From Lachnospiraceae bacterium UBA7202 (GTDB taxonomy: Bacteria; Bacillota; Clostridia; Lachnospirales; Lachnospiraceae), in the NCBI GenBank assembly GCA_002490705.1, contig DKUO01000019.1:14594-78593 (forward strand): a stretch of DNA of 64,000 bases, written 5' to 3'. A program made the position numbers and the translations under genes. How positions within the stretch are numbered: the first letter of the stretch is position 1; the number at the start of each line of letters is the position of its first letter. This document shows, in pieces, positions 8,735 to 16,603 of the stretch. The notes below the pieces were generated by a model, which worked only from the letters and a program-made list of their open reading frames with translations, ran no database searches and was not told the DNA's origin.

Positions 8735-9340
8735 ATGATTACGACAGTTATATTTGATATCGGAAATGTGCTTGCGGATTTTGTATGGGAGAAGCACTAT
8801 CGGAGTTTCGGGTTCTCCGAAGAAATTTTTGAACGTCTGGCAAAAGCCACTGTGAAAAACCCTATGTGGAACGAGTACGACAGGGGCGTTATGACTGACG
8901 AGGAGGTTTTACAGGGCTTTATTGACAATGATCCCGGAATCGAGAAGGAGATTCGAAAGGTGTTAAAGGATGTGGGGCCCTCGGTGAAACGCAACGACTA
9001 TGCGATACCGTGGATCAAAGAATTGCAGGGAAAGGGTTACCGCTGCCTGTACCTGTCCAATTTCTCAAGGAAGGCACACAGGGAATGTGCGCCAGCCCTT
9101 GATTTTCTTCCCTATATGGACGGCGGCATTTTGTCCTATCAGGACAAGGTGATCAAGCCCATGCCGGAGATTTACCAGCTTTTGATTGACCGCTATCAGC
9201 TTACGCCGGAGGAGTGCGTTTTTATGGATGATACGCCAAGAAACCTTGAGGGAGCTGAGAAATTCGGCATACATACGATTCATTTTCAAAATCAGGCGCA
9301 GGCCATAGAGGAGCTTAGGAAGCTGGGCGTGGAGGCCTAG
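8735..9340 (+). CDS. HAD-superfamily hydrolase (YihX-like, subfamily IA)
   Basis: A 201-residue HAD hydrolase, probably a phosphatase of small sugar phosphates or nucleotides. The nucleophile motif is FDIGNVL, with Gly where many HADs have the second Asp; this IGN form is common in the YihX group. Other motifs are YLSNFS (motif II), KPMPEIY (motif III Lys) and FMDDTPRNLEGA (motif IV). It follows the SDR gene by 32 nt, so the two may form a transcription unit. Its stop codon overlaps that of the convergent flavodiiron gene in a shared CTAG. The substrate cannot be inferred. Confidence 0.88.
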   Translation: MITTVIFDIGNVLADFVWEKHYRSFGFSEEIFERLAKATVKNPMWNEYDRGVMTDEEVLQGFIDNDPGIEKEIRKVLKDVGPSVKRNDYAIPWIKELQGKGYRCLYLSNFSRKAHRECAPALDFLPYMDGGILSYQDKVIKPMPEIYQLLIDRYQLTPEECVFMDDTPRNLEGAEKFGIHTIHFQNQAQAIEELRKLGVEA

Positions 9341-10494
9341 CTTCTGCAAAGCTCTTCCGCCAGCGCCTCGATCTGCGCAGTGCTTTCCGCGTTCAGCGCA
9401 GAGCGGATCTGTACAGTAGTTTCCGTGAAGGTGATGTTTTTACAGGTCTCCAGCTTCGCCCGCATGGCCTTTGCCGCCGTAGGCGCCCAGGAGCCGTTTT
9501 CGATCAGGGCGACGGTGCGGTTCTGATAATTGCGCTCTGTCAGGTCATTGATAAACTCCCGCATGAACGGGAACATATCTGTGTTGTAGGTAGTGGTGGC
9601 GAGCACCAGCTTGCCGTAGCGGAAAGCGTCCTCCACGCATTCTGCCATATCTTCCCTTGCCAGATCGGCGACAACCACCTTCGGACACCCCTTTTTGGTC
9701 AATGTGTCGGCGAGAAGCTCTGCCGCCGCCTTTGTGTGTCCGTAGACGGAGGTGTAGGCGATCATAACACCTTCTGACTCTACGCCGTAGGAGGACCATG
9801 TCTGATATAAGTTTACATAATATTCCAAATTTTCTTTTAAAACAGGTCCGTGCAGCGGGCAGATGATTTGAATATCAAGGGTAGCGGCCTTTTTCAGAAG
9901 GTTTTGTACCTGCATGCCGTATTTGCCCACAATGCCGAAATAGTAGCGGCGGGCCTCGCAGGCCCAGTCTTCGTCCACGTCCAAAGCGCCGAATTTGCCG
10001 AAACCGTCGGCGGAGAAGAGTACCTTGTCATGGATATCATAGGTGACCATGACCTCAGGCCAGTGTACCATCGGTGCGGCCACAAACTGTAGGGTATGTG
10101 TACCGAGGCTCAGTGTATCTCCTTCCTTGATGATCTGTTTTTTTTCGGCATAGTCCATGCCGAAAAACTGCTGCATCATGGTGAAAGCAGGGGCGGAGGC
10201 GACAATCACCGCGTCAGGGTAAGCATTGACAAAGGCGTCAATGCTGGCGGAGTGATCCGGTTCCATATGCTGTACAACCAGATAATCCGGAGTGCGGCCA
10301 TCCAGTGCGGCTTTCAGGTTTTCCAGCCACTCTTTCTCAAAGGAAGTATCCACTGTGTCCATCACGGCGATCTTGTCGTCGAGAATGACATAGGAATTGT
10401 ATGCCATGCCGTTTTCCACGATGTACTGTCCCTCAAAAAGATCAATGTCGTGGTCGTTTACGCCTATGTATTTGATGTCGTTTGTGATTTGCAT
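9337..10494 (-). CDS. FprA-type flavodiiron protein (O2/NO reductase)
   Basis: A cytosolic protein of about 385 residues with a metallo-beta-lactamase-like diiron domain (residues 1-250) and a flavodoxin domain (about 250-385). Diiron ligands are visible: HMEPDH, the MVHWPE histidine, and CPLHGP. FMN binding is shown by AYTSVYGHTKAAA. Such proteins reduce O2 or NO to protect anaerobes. ATG 10494 is chosen because AAAAGGAG lies 8 nt upstream; an upstream in-frame ATG 10500 sits too close to that site. The gene converges on the HAD gene with overlapping stops. Confidence 0.93.
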   Translation of the reverse strand: MQITNDIKYIGVNDHDIDLFEGQYIVENGMAYNSYVILDDKIAVMDTVDTSFEKEWLENLKAALDGRTPDYLVVQHMEPDHSASIDAFVNAYPDAVIVASAPAFTMMQQFFGMDYAEKKQIIKEGDTLSLGTHTLQFVAAPMVHWPEVMVTYDIHDKVLFSADGFGKFGALDVDEDWACEARRYYFGIVGKYGMQVQNLLKKAATLDIQIICPLHGPVLKENLEYYVNLYQTWSSYGVESEGVMIAYTSVYGHTKAAAELLADTLTKKGCPKVVVADLAREDMAECVEDAFRYGKLVLATTTYNTDMFPFMREFINDLTERNYQNRTVALIENGSWAPTAAKAMRAKLETCKNITFTETTVQIRSALNAESTAQIEALAEELCRS

Positions 10495-10539
10495 TTTCAT
10501 ATCTCCTTTTTGTTTGCATATTTTACAGCTGTTTGTCAT

Positions 10540-10804
10540 TCAATTTAAGTACATGTTGTAGAAGTCTGTAACGGTGACGATACAGCTTTCCTGTGGATAG
10601 TGTTTTGTGTTGCCGGTGATGAGCGGTGCATGACAGAATCTGGCAACTTCATAGAACTTTCGGTCACTTTCATCTGTGAAAGGAATTTCCTTCATAGGGT
10701 CTGCTATGATTGATATGCCGTTGGATGTGATAGGCGCAAGCAGGCTTACTGTCTGCAGGCCATAAAGCGGAGACAAGGACATTGGTATCCAAAACAATAT
10801 TCAT
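10540..10804 (-). pseudogene. PIN-domain toxin with internal deletion and frame change
   Basis: On the minus strand ATG 10804 opens a typical PIN N-terminus (MNIVLDTNVLVSALWPADSK) with the first catalytic Asp. This frame then runs into unrelated sequence around 10740. In another frame the end of a PIN toxin is plain: GISIIADP, FTDESDRKFYEVARFCHAP, LITGNTKHYP, down to the stop at 10540. PIN toxins of this family are about 140 residues, and here roughly the middle third is gone and the halves are out of frame. A nonfunctional remnant is the best reading. The partner antitoxin starts 5 nt away and is intact. Confidence 0.75.
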
Positions 10805-10808
10805 ACAG

Positions 10809-11084
10809 TCAGTCCCCTTTTCTGGCTGCGCTTATTTCCGCTTCAATTTCTTCGGCACTCATAAATCCGTTAGCTTGAGAGCGGTTCCGCATATTATTGA
10901 AAGCGATCATGGCTTTTGCTTGTCTGACGGCTTGCAGCATCACCTCAAAATTATCTTCTGAAATATCAAGCAGGAGTGCGGAGGGCTTACCGTTATTTGT
11001 GATGATGGCTTCCCCGTTTCCCTTGAGATTTTCCCAGATTGACTTGGAATCATTTCTTAAATCACGTACAGAATAAAAATTCAA
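10809..11084 (-). CDS. Type II antitoxin, Phd/YefM-like
   Basis: A 91-residue antitoxin-like protein. The N-terminus (VRDLRNDSKSIWENLKGNG then AIITNNGKPSALLLD) matches the Phd/YefM DNA-binding fold; the C-terminal half is the toxin-binding helix. The start is a TTG at 11084, supported by AGGAGGTGAT 7 nt upstream and absence of a closer ATG. The upstream spacer (11085-11324) is AT-rich and contains TGATATATGAT-type repeats near 11102-11112 that could be its operator. Its PIN toxin partner downstream is broken, leaving an orphan antitoxin. Confidence 0.82.
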   Translation of the reverse strand: MNFYSVRDLRNDSKSIWENLKGNGEAIITNNGKPSALLLDISEDNFEVMLQAVRQAKAMIAFNNMRNRSQANGFMSAEEIEAEISAARKGD

Positions 11085-11324
11085 AATATCACCTCCTGTT
11101 ATGATATATGATACACGATTGTCACCATATTATCAACATAATTGACACAAACGTATTTCATGCGGAATTTGCAGTAAAGTGTGTCCTTGTGCTAATATTG
11201 AACTGAGAGAATAAGAGAGGTTCTTGAGAACGAAGAATTAGGTATTGCAGAATGTAAGGAAACATTTATTTGTTGCTACAAAAGTGTGACATCATGGTAG
11301 AGTTTTGACAGAAAGGAAAGAAAT

Positions 11325-11840
11325 ATGCATTACAATTATTGCCCAAAATGTGGGATGAAGCTGACAGATAAAATGGCAGGAGATGATGGGAAAGTGCCCT
11401 TCTGCGAACGGTGCGGCCAATATTGGTTTGATTCGTTTTCAAGCTGCTGTATTGTTTTAGTAGCAAATCAGTATCACGAGATTGCGCTTCTTAGACAAAT
11501 GTATATGTCTGATCAATTTGCATCATTTGTTTCCGGTTATATAACGCCCGGAGAAAACGCGGAAGAAAGCGCAGTCAGAGAAGTAAAAGAAGAATTGGGA
11601 ATTGATATTGAAAGACTGGAATATGCGGGAACATATTGGTTTGCGGCAAAGGAACTGCTCATGCATGGGTTTATAGGTTTTGCCTCGAAAGCAGATTTTC
11701 GGCTTTCAAGTGAGGTGGATTCGGCGGCCTGGGTTTCCGCGTTAAAGGCGCCTGAAACAATGTTTCCGGACAGACCGGGTAATGCAATGTATCCGATCTA
11801 CAGAAAATACCTGAAAACAGTTGGATTATCTGAGGAGTGA
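11325..11840 (+). CDS. Nudix hydrolase with N-terminal zinc ribbon
   Basis: A 171-residue hydrolase of nucleoside-diphosphate-linked compounds. Residues 4-33 form a zinc ribbon (CPKCG...CERCG). The Nudix box begins at GYITPGENAEESA and continues REVKEELGI, with all Mg-binding glutamates. The combination resembles a short NudC (NADH or NAD-RNA pyrophosphatase), but it lacks the usual NudC N-terminal domain, so the substrate is open. ATG 11325 follows GAAAGGAAAG. It is preceded by 240 nt of AT-rich sequence and stands apart from the divergent antitoxin gene. Confidence 0.88.
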   Translation: MHYNYCPKCGMKLTDKMAGDDGKVPFCERCGQYWFDSFSSCCIVLVANQYHEIALLRQMYMSDQFASFVSGYITPGENAEESAVREVKEELGIDIERLEYAGTYWFAAKELLMHGFIGFASKADFRLSSEVDSAAWVSALKAPETMFPDRPGNAMYPIYRKYLKTVGLSEE

Positions 11841-11899
11841 CGTTTGATGAATCAGATAAAACGATGACATGATAAAAGCGTTTTTATGAGGGAGGAAAT

Positions 11900-12667
11900 A
11901 TGCGGGAAGAATTTTCCAGAACGGAAATGCTGCTGGGCGGAGAAGCCATGGACAGGCTTTCCCGTGCGCGCGTGGCGGTGTTTGGCATCGGCGGCGTGGG
12001 CGGCTATGTGTGTGAGGCGCTGGCGCGCAGCGGTGTGGGAGCCCTTGATCTGATTGATAAGGACCGGGTGGCGCTTTCCAATGTAAACCGGCAGATCATT
12101 GCCCTGCAAAAGACCGTGGGCAAATATAAGACGGATGTGATGCGGGAGCGGATTTTGGATATCAACCCACAGGCGCAGGTGCGTGTACATCCCTGCTTTT
12201 TCCTGCCGGAAAATGCGGACAGCTTCCCGTTTTCCGAATACGATTATGTGGTGGATGCGGTGGATACGGTGATAGCCAAAATCGAGCTGGTGATGCGCGC
12301 GAAGGCGGCGGGCGTGCCGGTGATCAGCAGTATGGGCGCGGGAAATAAGCTGGACGCCACAGCCTTTCGGGTGGCGGATCTGTATGAGACGAGAGTATGT
12401 CCCCTCGCAAGAGTGATGCGCAGGGAATTGAAGAAGCGGAATGTGGATCATTTGAAGGTGGTGTACTCGGAGGAGGAGCCGATGAAGCCGGAAATTTCTT
12501 CCGATGACGGCAGGGAGAACGGAGGCGGCGAAGAGACGTGCAGTGACACAGCGCGCCGACAGACGCCGGGAAGTACAGCCTTTGTCCCCTCCGTGGCCGG
12601 ACTGATCATCGCCGGAGAGGTGGTGAAGGATTTGGCGGGGATGAACGGGAGCATGGTTAATCATTAG
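11900..12667 (+). CDS. tcdA: tRNA threonylcarbamoyladenosine dehydratase (ThiF/E1-like)
   Basis: A 255-residue E1-like enzyme that cyclises t6A37 of tRNA to ct6A using ATP. The nucleotide-binding motif GIGGVGGYVCEALARSG, the SNVNRQ arginine region, and DAVDTVIAKI are typical of TcdA/CsdL. A CxxC zinc pair is not evident. Between residues about 195 and 225 there is a polar linker (DDGRENGGGEETCSD) before a C-terminal helix. AGGGAGGAAAT precedes ATG 11900. A strong terminator follows. Confidence 0.88.
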   Translation: MREEFSRTEMLLGGEAMDRLSRARVAVFGIGGVGGYVCEALARSGVGALDLIDKDRVALSNVNRQIIALQKTVGKYKTDVMRERILDINPQAQVRVHPCFFLPENADSFPFSEYDYVVDAVDTVIAKIELVMRAKAAGVPVISSMGAGNKLDATAFRVADLYETRVCPLARVMRRELKKRNVDHLKVVYSEEEPMKPEISSDDGRENGGGEETCSDTARRQTPGSTAFVPSVAGLIIAGEVVKDLAGMNGSMVNH

Positions 12668-12672
12668 GTGAA

Positions 12673-12703
12673 GAGGCAGCTTGGAAGAGCTGCTTCTTTT
12701 TTT
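12673..12703 (+). terminator. Intrinsic terminator after tcdA
   Basis: GAGGCAGCT (12673-12681) pairs with AGCTGCTTC (12688-12696), 9 bp with one G-U, followed directly by seven T. It separates tcdA from pdxS. Confidence 0.88.
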
Positions 12704-12810
12704 AACGCGAATCTGGTATGGAGAAAAAATCAAAAACTGGATATTTTATATATGCCAAATAAAGATACAATAAGGGAAAGCTGTAGCTTACATAAACAGG
12801 AGGATGAATC

Positions 12811-13686
12811 ATGAGCGAAGACAGGTATGCATTGAACAAGCAGTTGGCACAGATGTTAAAGGGCGGCGTGATTATGGATGTGACCAGCCCGGAGCAGGCG
12901 AGGATCGCACAGGAGGCAGGAGCCTGTGCAGTCATGGCGTTAGAGCGGATTCCGGCGGATATCCGGGCGGCAGGCGGCGTGTCCAGAATGAGCGACCCGA
13001 AGATGATCAGGGGGATTCAGGAGGCGGTTTCCATTCCCGTTATGGCAAAATGCCGGATCGGGCATTTTGCGGAGGCACAGATTTTGGAGGCCATTGAGAT
13101 TGACTATATAGATGAGAGCGAGGTGCTTTCTCCGGCGGACGACGTTTATCATATTGACAAGAGAAAATTTAAGGTACCTTTTGTGTGCGGGGCAAAGGAT
13201 TTGGGTGAGGCGCTTCGCCGGATCAACGAGGGAGCGGCCATGATCAGGACAAAGGGGGAACCCGGTACAGGCGACGTGGTGCAGGCGGTGCGCCACATGC
13301 GGAAGATGAACAGCGAAATTGCAAGAATTACCTCCATGCGGGAGGATGAGTTGTTTGAGGAGGCAAAGCAGCTTGCGGTGCCCTATGAACTGGTGGCCTA
13401 TGTGCATGACAATGGCAGATTGCCGGTGGTAAACTTTGCAGCAGGCGGCGTAGCCACACCGGCGGACGCTGCGCTGATGATGCAGCTTGGCGCGGAAGGC
13501 GTTTTTGTCGGATCGGGAATCTTTAAGTCTGGCAATCCGGCAAAGCGTGCGGCGGCCATTGTCAAGGCGGTAACCAATTATCAGGACAGCAAACTTCTCG
13601 CGGAACTGTCTGAGGATTTGGGTGAAGCCATGGTTGGCATCAATGAGCAGGAGATCGAGCTTTTGATGGCCGAGAGAGGGAAGTAA
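12811..13686 (+). CDS. pdxS: Pyridoxal 5'-phosphate synthase lyase subunit
   Basis: A 291-residue TIM-barrel synthase that builds PLP from ribose 5-phosphate, glyceraldehyde 3-phosphate and ammonia supplied by PdxT. Seen: MDVTSPEQARIAQEAGACAV, the catalytic Lys in MAKCRIGH, the second Lys in IRTKGEPGTGDV, and the phosphate loop GSGIFKSGNP. Full length. ACAGGAGG lies upstream of ATG 12811. Two codons (with the stop) separate it from pdxT, so they form an operon ended by the hairpin at 14338. Confidence 0.97.
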   Translation: MSEDRYALNKQLAQMLKGGVIMDVTSPEQARIAQEAGACAVMALERIPADIRAAGGVSRMSDPKMIRGIQEAVSIPVMAKCRIGHFAEAQILEAIEIDYIDESEVLSPADDVYHIDKRKFKVPFVCGAKDLGEALRRINEGAAMIRTKGEPGTGDVVQAVRHMRKMNSEIARITSMREDELFEEAKQLAVPYELVAYVHDNGRLPVVNFAAGGVATPADAALMMQLGAEGVFVGSGIFKSGNPAKRAAAIVKAVTNYQDSKLLAELSEDLGEAMVGINEQEIELLMAERGK

Positions 13687-13689
13687 ACG

Positions 13690-14274
13690 ATGAAGATTGC
13701 GGTACTGGCTGTGCAGGGAGCATTCGCAGAGCATATAGACAAGCTGAAAAGATTGGGAGTAGACTGCATCGAGCTGAGGCAGCGGGCGGATCTGGAGCAG
13801 GATATCGACGGTTTGATTCTGCCCGGTGGAGAGAGTACCGTTCAGGGAAAACTGTTGCAGGATCTTCAAATGCTGGAGCCGCTTCGGGACAGGATCAGCC
13901 GGGGTCTTCCCGTGCTTGGAACCTGCGCGGGACTGATCCTTCTGGCCCGAAAAATCAGTAATGACGGGGCAGTCTGGCTTGGCACGCTGCCTGTTTGCGT
14001 GCAGCGAAACGCTTACGGGAGGCAGCTTGGCAGCTTTCATACCGAGGCGGAGGTGAAAGGAATCGGAACAGTGCCCATGACCTTTATTCGGGCGCCTTAT
14101 GTGGAGTCACTGATGGAGACGCAGGATGGGGAAGCGCTTGCCCGTGTGGATGGCAGGATTGTGGCGGTCCGGTATGGAAACCAGATCGGCACGGCGTTTC
14201 ACCCTGAGCTGGATGAGGACGACCGTATTCATGAAATGTTTCTGCACCTGTGCAGAAAAAACAGCGCCAGATAA
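13690..14274 (+). CDS. pdxT: Pyridoxal 5'-phosphate synthase glutaminase subunit
   Basis: A 194-residue class I glutamine amidotransferase that passes ammonia to PdxS. The oxyanion strand LPGGESTV, the nucleophile loop GTCAGLILL (Cys) and the HPEL histidine of the triad are all present. It starts 3 nt after the pdxS stop. Length is normal. Confidence 0.96.
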   Translation: MKIAVLAVQGAFAEHIDKLKRLGVDCIELRQRADLEQDIDGLILPGGESTVQGKLLQDLQMLEPLRDRISRGLPVLGTCAGLILLARKISNDGAVWLGTLPVCVQRNAYGRQLGSFHTEAEVKGIGTVPMTFIRAPYVESLMETQDGEALARVDGRIVAVRYGNQIGTAFHPELDEDDRIHEMFLHLCRKNSAR

Positions 14275-14304
14275 GCGTATCACAGGAACGGATAGGTGAC
14301 TGGG

Positions 14305-14613
14305 TTAACGGGAGCTTTCAGGGGAATCCTGGTTTTCCGGCGGGAGGATTTCTTCCCGCCGTTTTTTTAACAGATCAAAGGACCAGATCAGAAGCCAGAG
14401 CAGGATCGGCAGGCCCATGGTGGCGACCAGACACCCTGCAAAGAGACGGCCGGAGTCACCCAGATCCAGACAGGCGACCACAAACGCGCCGATATACATG
14501 CCCACCAGAAGGACGACGCATACAAGCGCCGCGATCTGCTTCGGGGCTATTTTTCTTTTCGGCGTTTCCTGCCGGCGGTTTTGTGATTTCGATTGTTCTG
14601 TTTGTGGGGACAT
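14305..14613 (-). CDS. Small two-helix membrane protein of unknown function
   Basis: A 102-residue protein: a basic, polar N-terminus (about 1-25), two hydrophobic helices (about 28-49 and 58-80), then a basic KKRREE tail. I do not recognise a family. On the opposite strand the pdxST terminator hairpin lies inside the last 20 codons of this gene, so the tail sequence serves both as coding and as a termination signal for the convergent operon. The upstream 180 nt separate it divergently from the diguanylate cyclase gene. Confidence 0.65.
   Translation of the reverse strand: MSPQTEQSKSQNRRQETPKRKIAPKQIAALVCVVLLVGMYIGAFVVACLDLGDSGRLFAGCLVATMGLPILLWLLIWSFDLLKKRREEILPPENQDSPESSR
14338..14368 (+). 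terminator. Intrinsic terminator of pdxST, inside the opposite gene
   Basis: CGGCGGGA (14338-14345) pairs with TCCCGCCG (14354-14361), followed by seven T (14362-14368). On the minus strand the same bases encode KKRREEILPPE of the small membrane protein. Confidence 0.88.
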
Positions 14614-14709
14614 TTCGGGTGCTCCTTATTCTTTTTCTCTGATTATAAAATATTTACCTGACGTTTACAATGAGCATTTAAAAATGGGGACGGACACAAA
14701 CTCCCCCAA

Positions 14710-14738
14710 TTGTATTTCTCACATTGATATGGTAGAAT
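14710..14738 (+). promoter_or_regulatory. Sigma-A-like promoter for diguanylate cyclase
   Basis: TTGTAT (14710-14715), 17-nt spacer, TAGAAT (14733-14738). It lies 60 nt before the start codon at 14798. The fit is by eye. Confidence 0.5.
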
Positions 14739-14797
14739 AAAAACCATTATACGATAGAAAAACTGGGAATCCTAGCGGGGAATATGGAGAGAATACG

Positions 14798-16558
14798 ATG
14801 AAGAGATCTGGAACGGAAACCAATAAAATAAGGGAAAAAAATCAAATATATCACGCAGTTTACATGCTTATGGCGGCGGCCTTTCTGTTTATCGTTGTTT
14901 GGGCGGCGGTAGCTAACAGAGGACAATCGCCGACGGCGCTGCTATCGGAAGGAAATGCTGCTTTCGACGAGGGATGGTGTCTGGAGGACGGCAGTGCGGC
15001 GGATATGGAACATCTGCACGAAATGCCCTCCGTGGAGCCCTATCGGGAGCAGGGGGTATACCACAGCCTGCCGCTTGATCTGGGCGAAGGGAAGTTCCTG
15101 TGCTTTCGGACGAAGAATATCAATTATCAGGTGTATGTGGGCGGAGAACTCCGCTACGAGCCAAAGGTCAGGGAGAGCCACATTTACAACAAGTCTTTGG
15201 GCACAAGGTGGAACTATGTCCCGCTTTATCGGGAAGATGCAGGCGCGTCGGTGGAGATTCGCTTTCAGACGGTATATCAGGACGCCCGGGCGTGTATCGA
15301 TCACATCGTGCTGGGCTCGGCGGCAGGGGAAATCACAGGCACCTTTACGGAAAAAGCGGTCGCTTTCTCCACCTGTCTTCTTTTGCTGTTTGCGGGTCTG
15401 CTTTTGATTATCGCGGATATCCCGGCCAACCTACAGATGGATAAGAATCATGAACTGTTGTATTTGGGCCTGTTTGCGATCAGCATTGCCATCTGGTGTC
15501 TGGCGGAGACGAACCTGTTACAGTTTTACACGGACGACAGCAGACTGCTGCAAATCGTGTCCTGCGGTTCGCTTATGATGATTCCCATTCCGCTTGTGCT
15601 CTATCTGGATGCGGCTTTCGGTTTTCAAAAGAAATGGGTGGTTCCGTGCATTTGTTTCCTGTCCGCGGCGGAATTTACCCTCTGCACGATTCTGCACTTT
15701 ACGGGCATCATGGATTATCATGAAACGCTGAGCTTGACCCATGTCATGTTGGCGCTTTCGGCGGTGCTGTTGTTGTACGCGCTCCTGAAAAATGCGTTTA
15801 TGACAAGGGAAAGCAAAGTAAGGAATGTCTATAAAACCATACGGACCGTCGGCCTTATGTGCATTTGTTTTGCTACAGGGATAGATATTGTGAGGTATTA
15901 TTACGGGCATAACAGCGACAGCGCTATGTTTGTTCGCATTGGCCTGCTGATCTTTATTCTTTGCTATGGAAGCGCCAGCCTGGAGAAGACGGTGAATGCG
16001 GTCAAGCTTGGCGTGCAGGCTGAATTTGTCAGCCAGCTTGCCTACCGGGACGGTCTGACGGGCGTAGGGAACCGGACTGCTTTTCAGGAGAGGCTGGAAG
16101 AATTGGAGGGACAAAAGAGGGAACTTCCGGGGATTGCCATTGTCATGTTCGATGTCAACGATTTAAAGTATGTGAACGATAATCTGGGACATCAGCGCGG
16201 AGACGAGCTGATCGTGGGCAGCGCGAATATTATTAAGAACGCAATAGAATCGGAGGAGGGCGCTGTTTTCCGCATCGGCGGAGACGAGTTTGCGGGTATT
16301 CTTTTTGGCGAGGATGTGAGCGGGCGCTGCGAGAAGGCACTTTCCCGTTTTAAACAGTTGATGGATGGCCATAACGCTGTAAAAAATCAGTTTCTCCGTA
16401 TCAGCATCGCAAGCGGTTATGCGGTCTATGATAAGGAGCAGGAGGATGAAATGTTGATGGATGTGTACCAGCAGGCCGACGTCCGTATGTATGAAAACAA
16501 AAAGCAGATCAAAAGCGACCAGATAAAACCGGACGAATACTACGCGCGAAAGAAATGA
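14798..16558 (+). CDS. Membrane diguanylate cyclase (GGDEF) with extracellular sensor
   Basis: A 586-residue protein. One helix at about 22-40, an extracytoplasmic beta-rich sensor at about 45-185 (resembling 7TMR-DISM extracellular domains), about seven helices at 190-400, then a GGDEF domain from AYRDGLTGVGNR (about residue 413) to the C-terminus. The active site is intact (RIGGDEF, near residue 492), so c-di-GMP synthesis is expected. No RxxD inhibitory site lies five residues before it. The signal sensed is unknown. It is followed after 45 nt by a SpoIIE-type phosphatase gene, which may share its transcript. Confidence 0.88.
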   Translation: MKRSGTETNKIREKNQIYHAVYMLMAAAFLFIVVWAAVANRGQSPTALLSEGNAAFDEGWCLEDGSAADMEHLHEMPSVEPYREQGVYHSLPLDLGEGKFLCFRTKNINYQVYVGGELRYEPKVRESHIYNKSLGTRWNYVPLYREDAGASVEIRFQTVYQDARACIDHIVLGSAAGEITGTFTEKAVAFSTCLLLLFAGLLLIIADIPANLQMDKNHELLYLGLFAISIAIWCLAETNLLQFYTDDSRLLQIVSCGSLMMIPIPLVLYLDAAFGFQKKWVVPCICFLSAAEFTLCTILHFTGIMDYHETLSLTHVMLALSAVLLLYALLKNAFMTRESKVRNVYKTIRTVGLMCICFATGIDIVRYYYGHNSDSAMFVRIGLLIFILCYGSASLEKTVNAVKLGVQAEFVSQLAYRDGLTGVGNRTAFQERLEELEGQKRELPGIAIVMFDVNDLKYVNDNLGHQRGDELIVGSANIIKNAIESEEGAVFRIGGDEFAGILFGEDVSGRCEKALSRFKQLMDGHNAVKNQFLRISIASGYAVYDKEQEDEMLMDVYQQADVRMYENKKQIKSDQIKPDEYYARKK

Positions 16559-16603
16559 GAAGTGCAGAATTTACGGAAGATGATAAACGGATGGTGACAG
16601 ACG

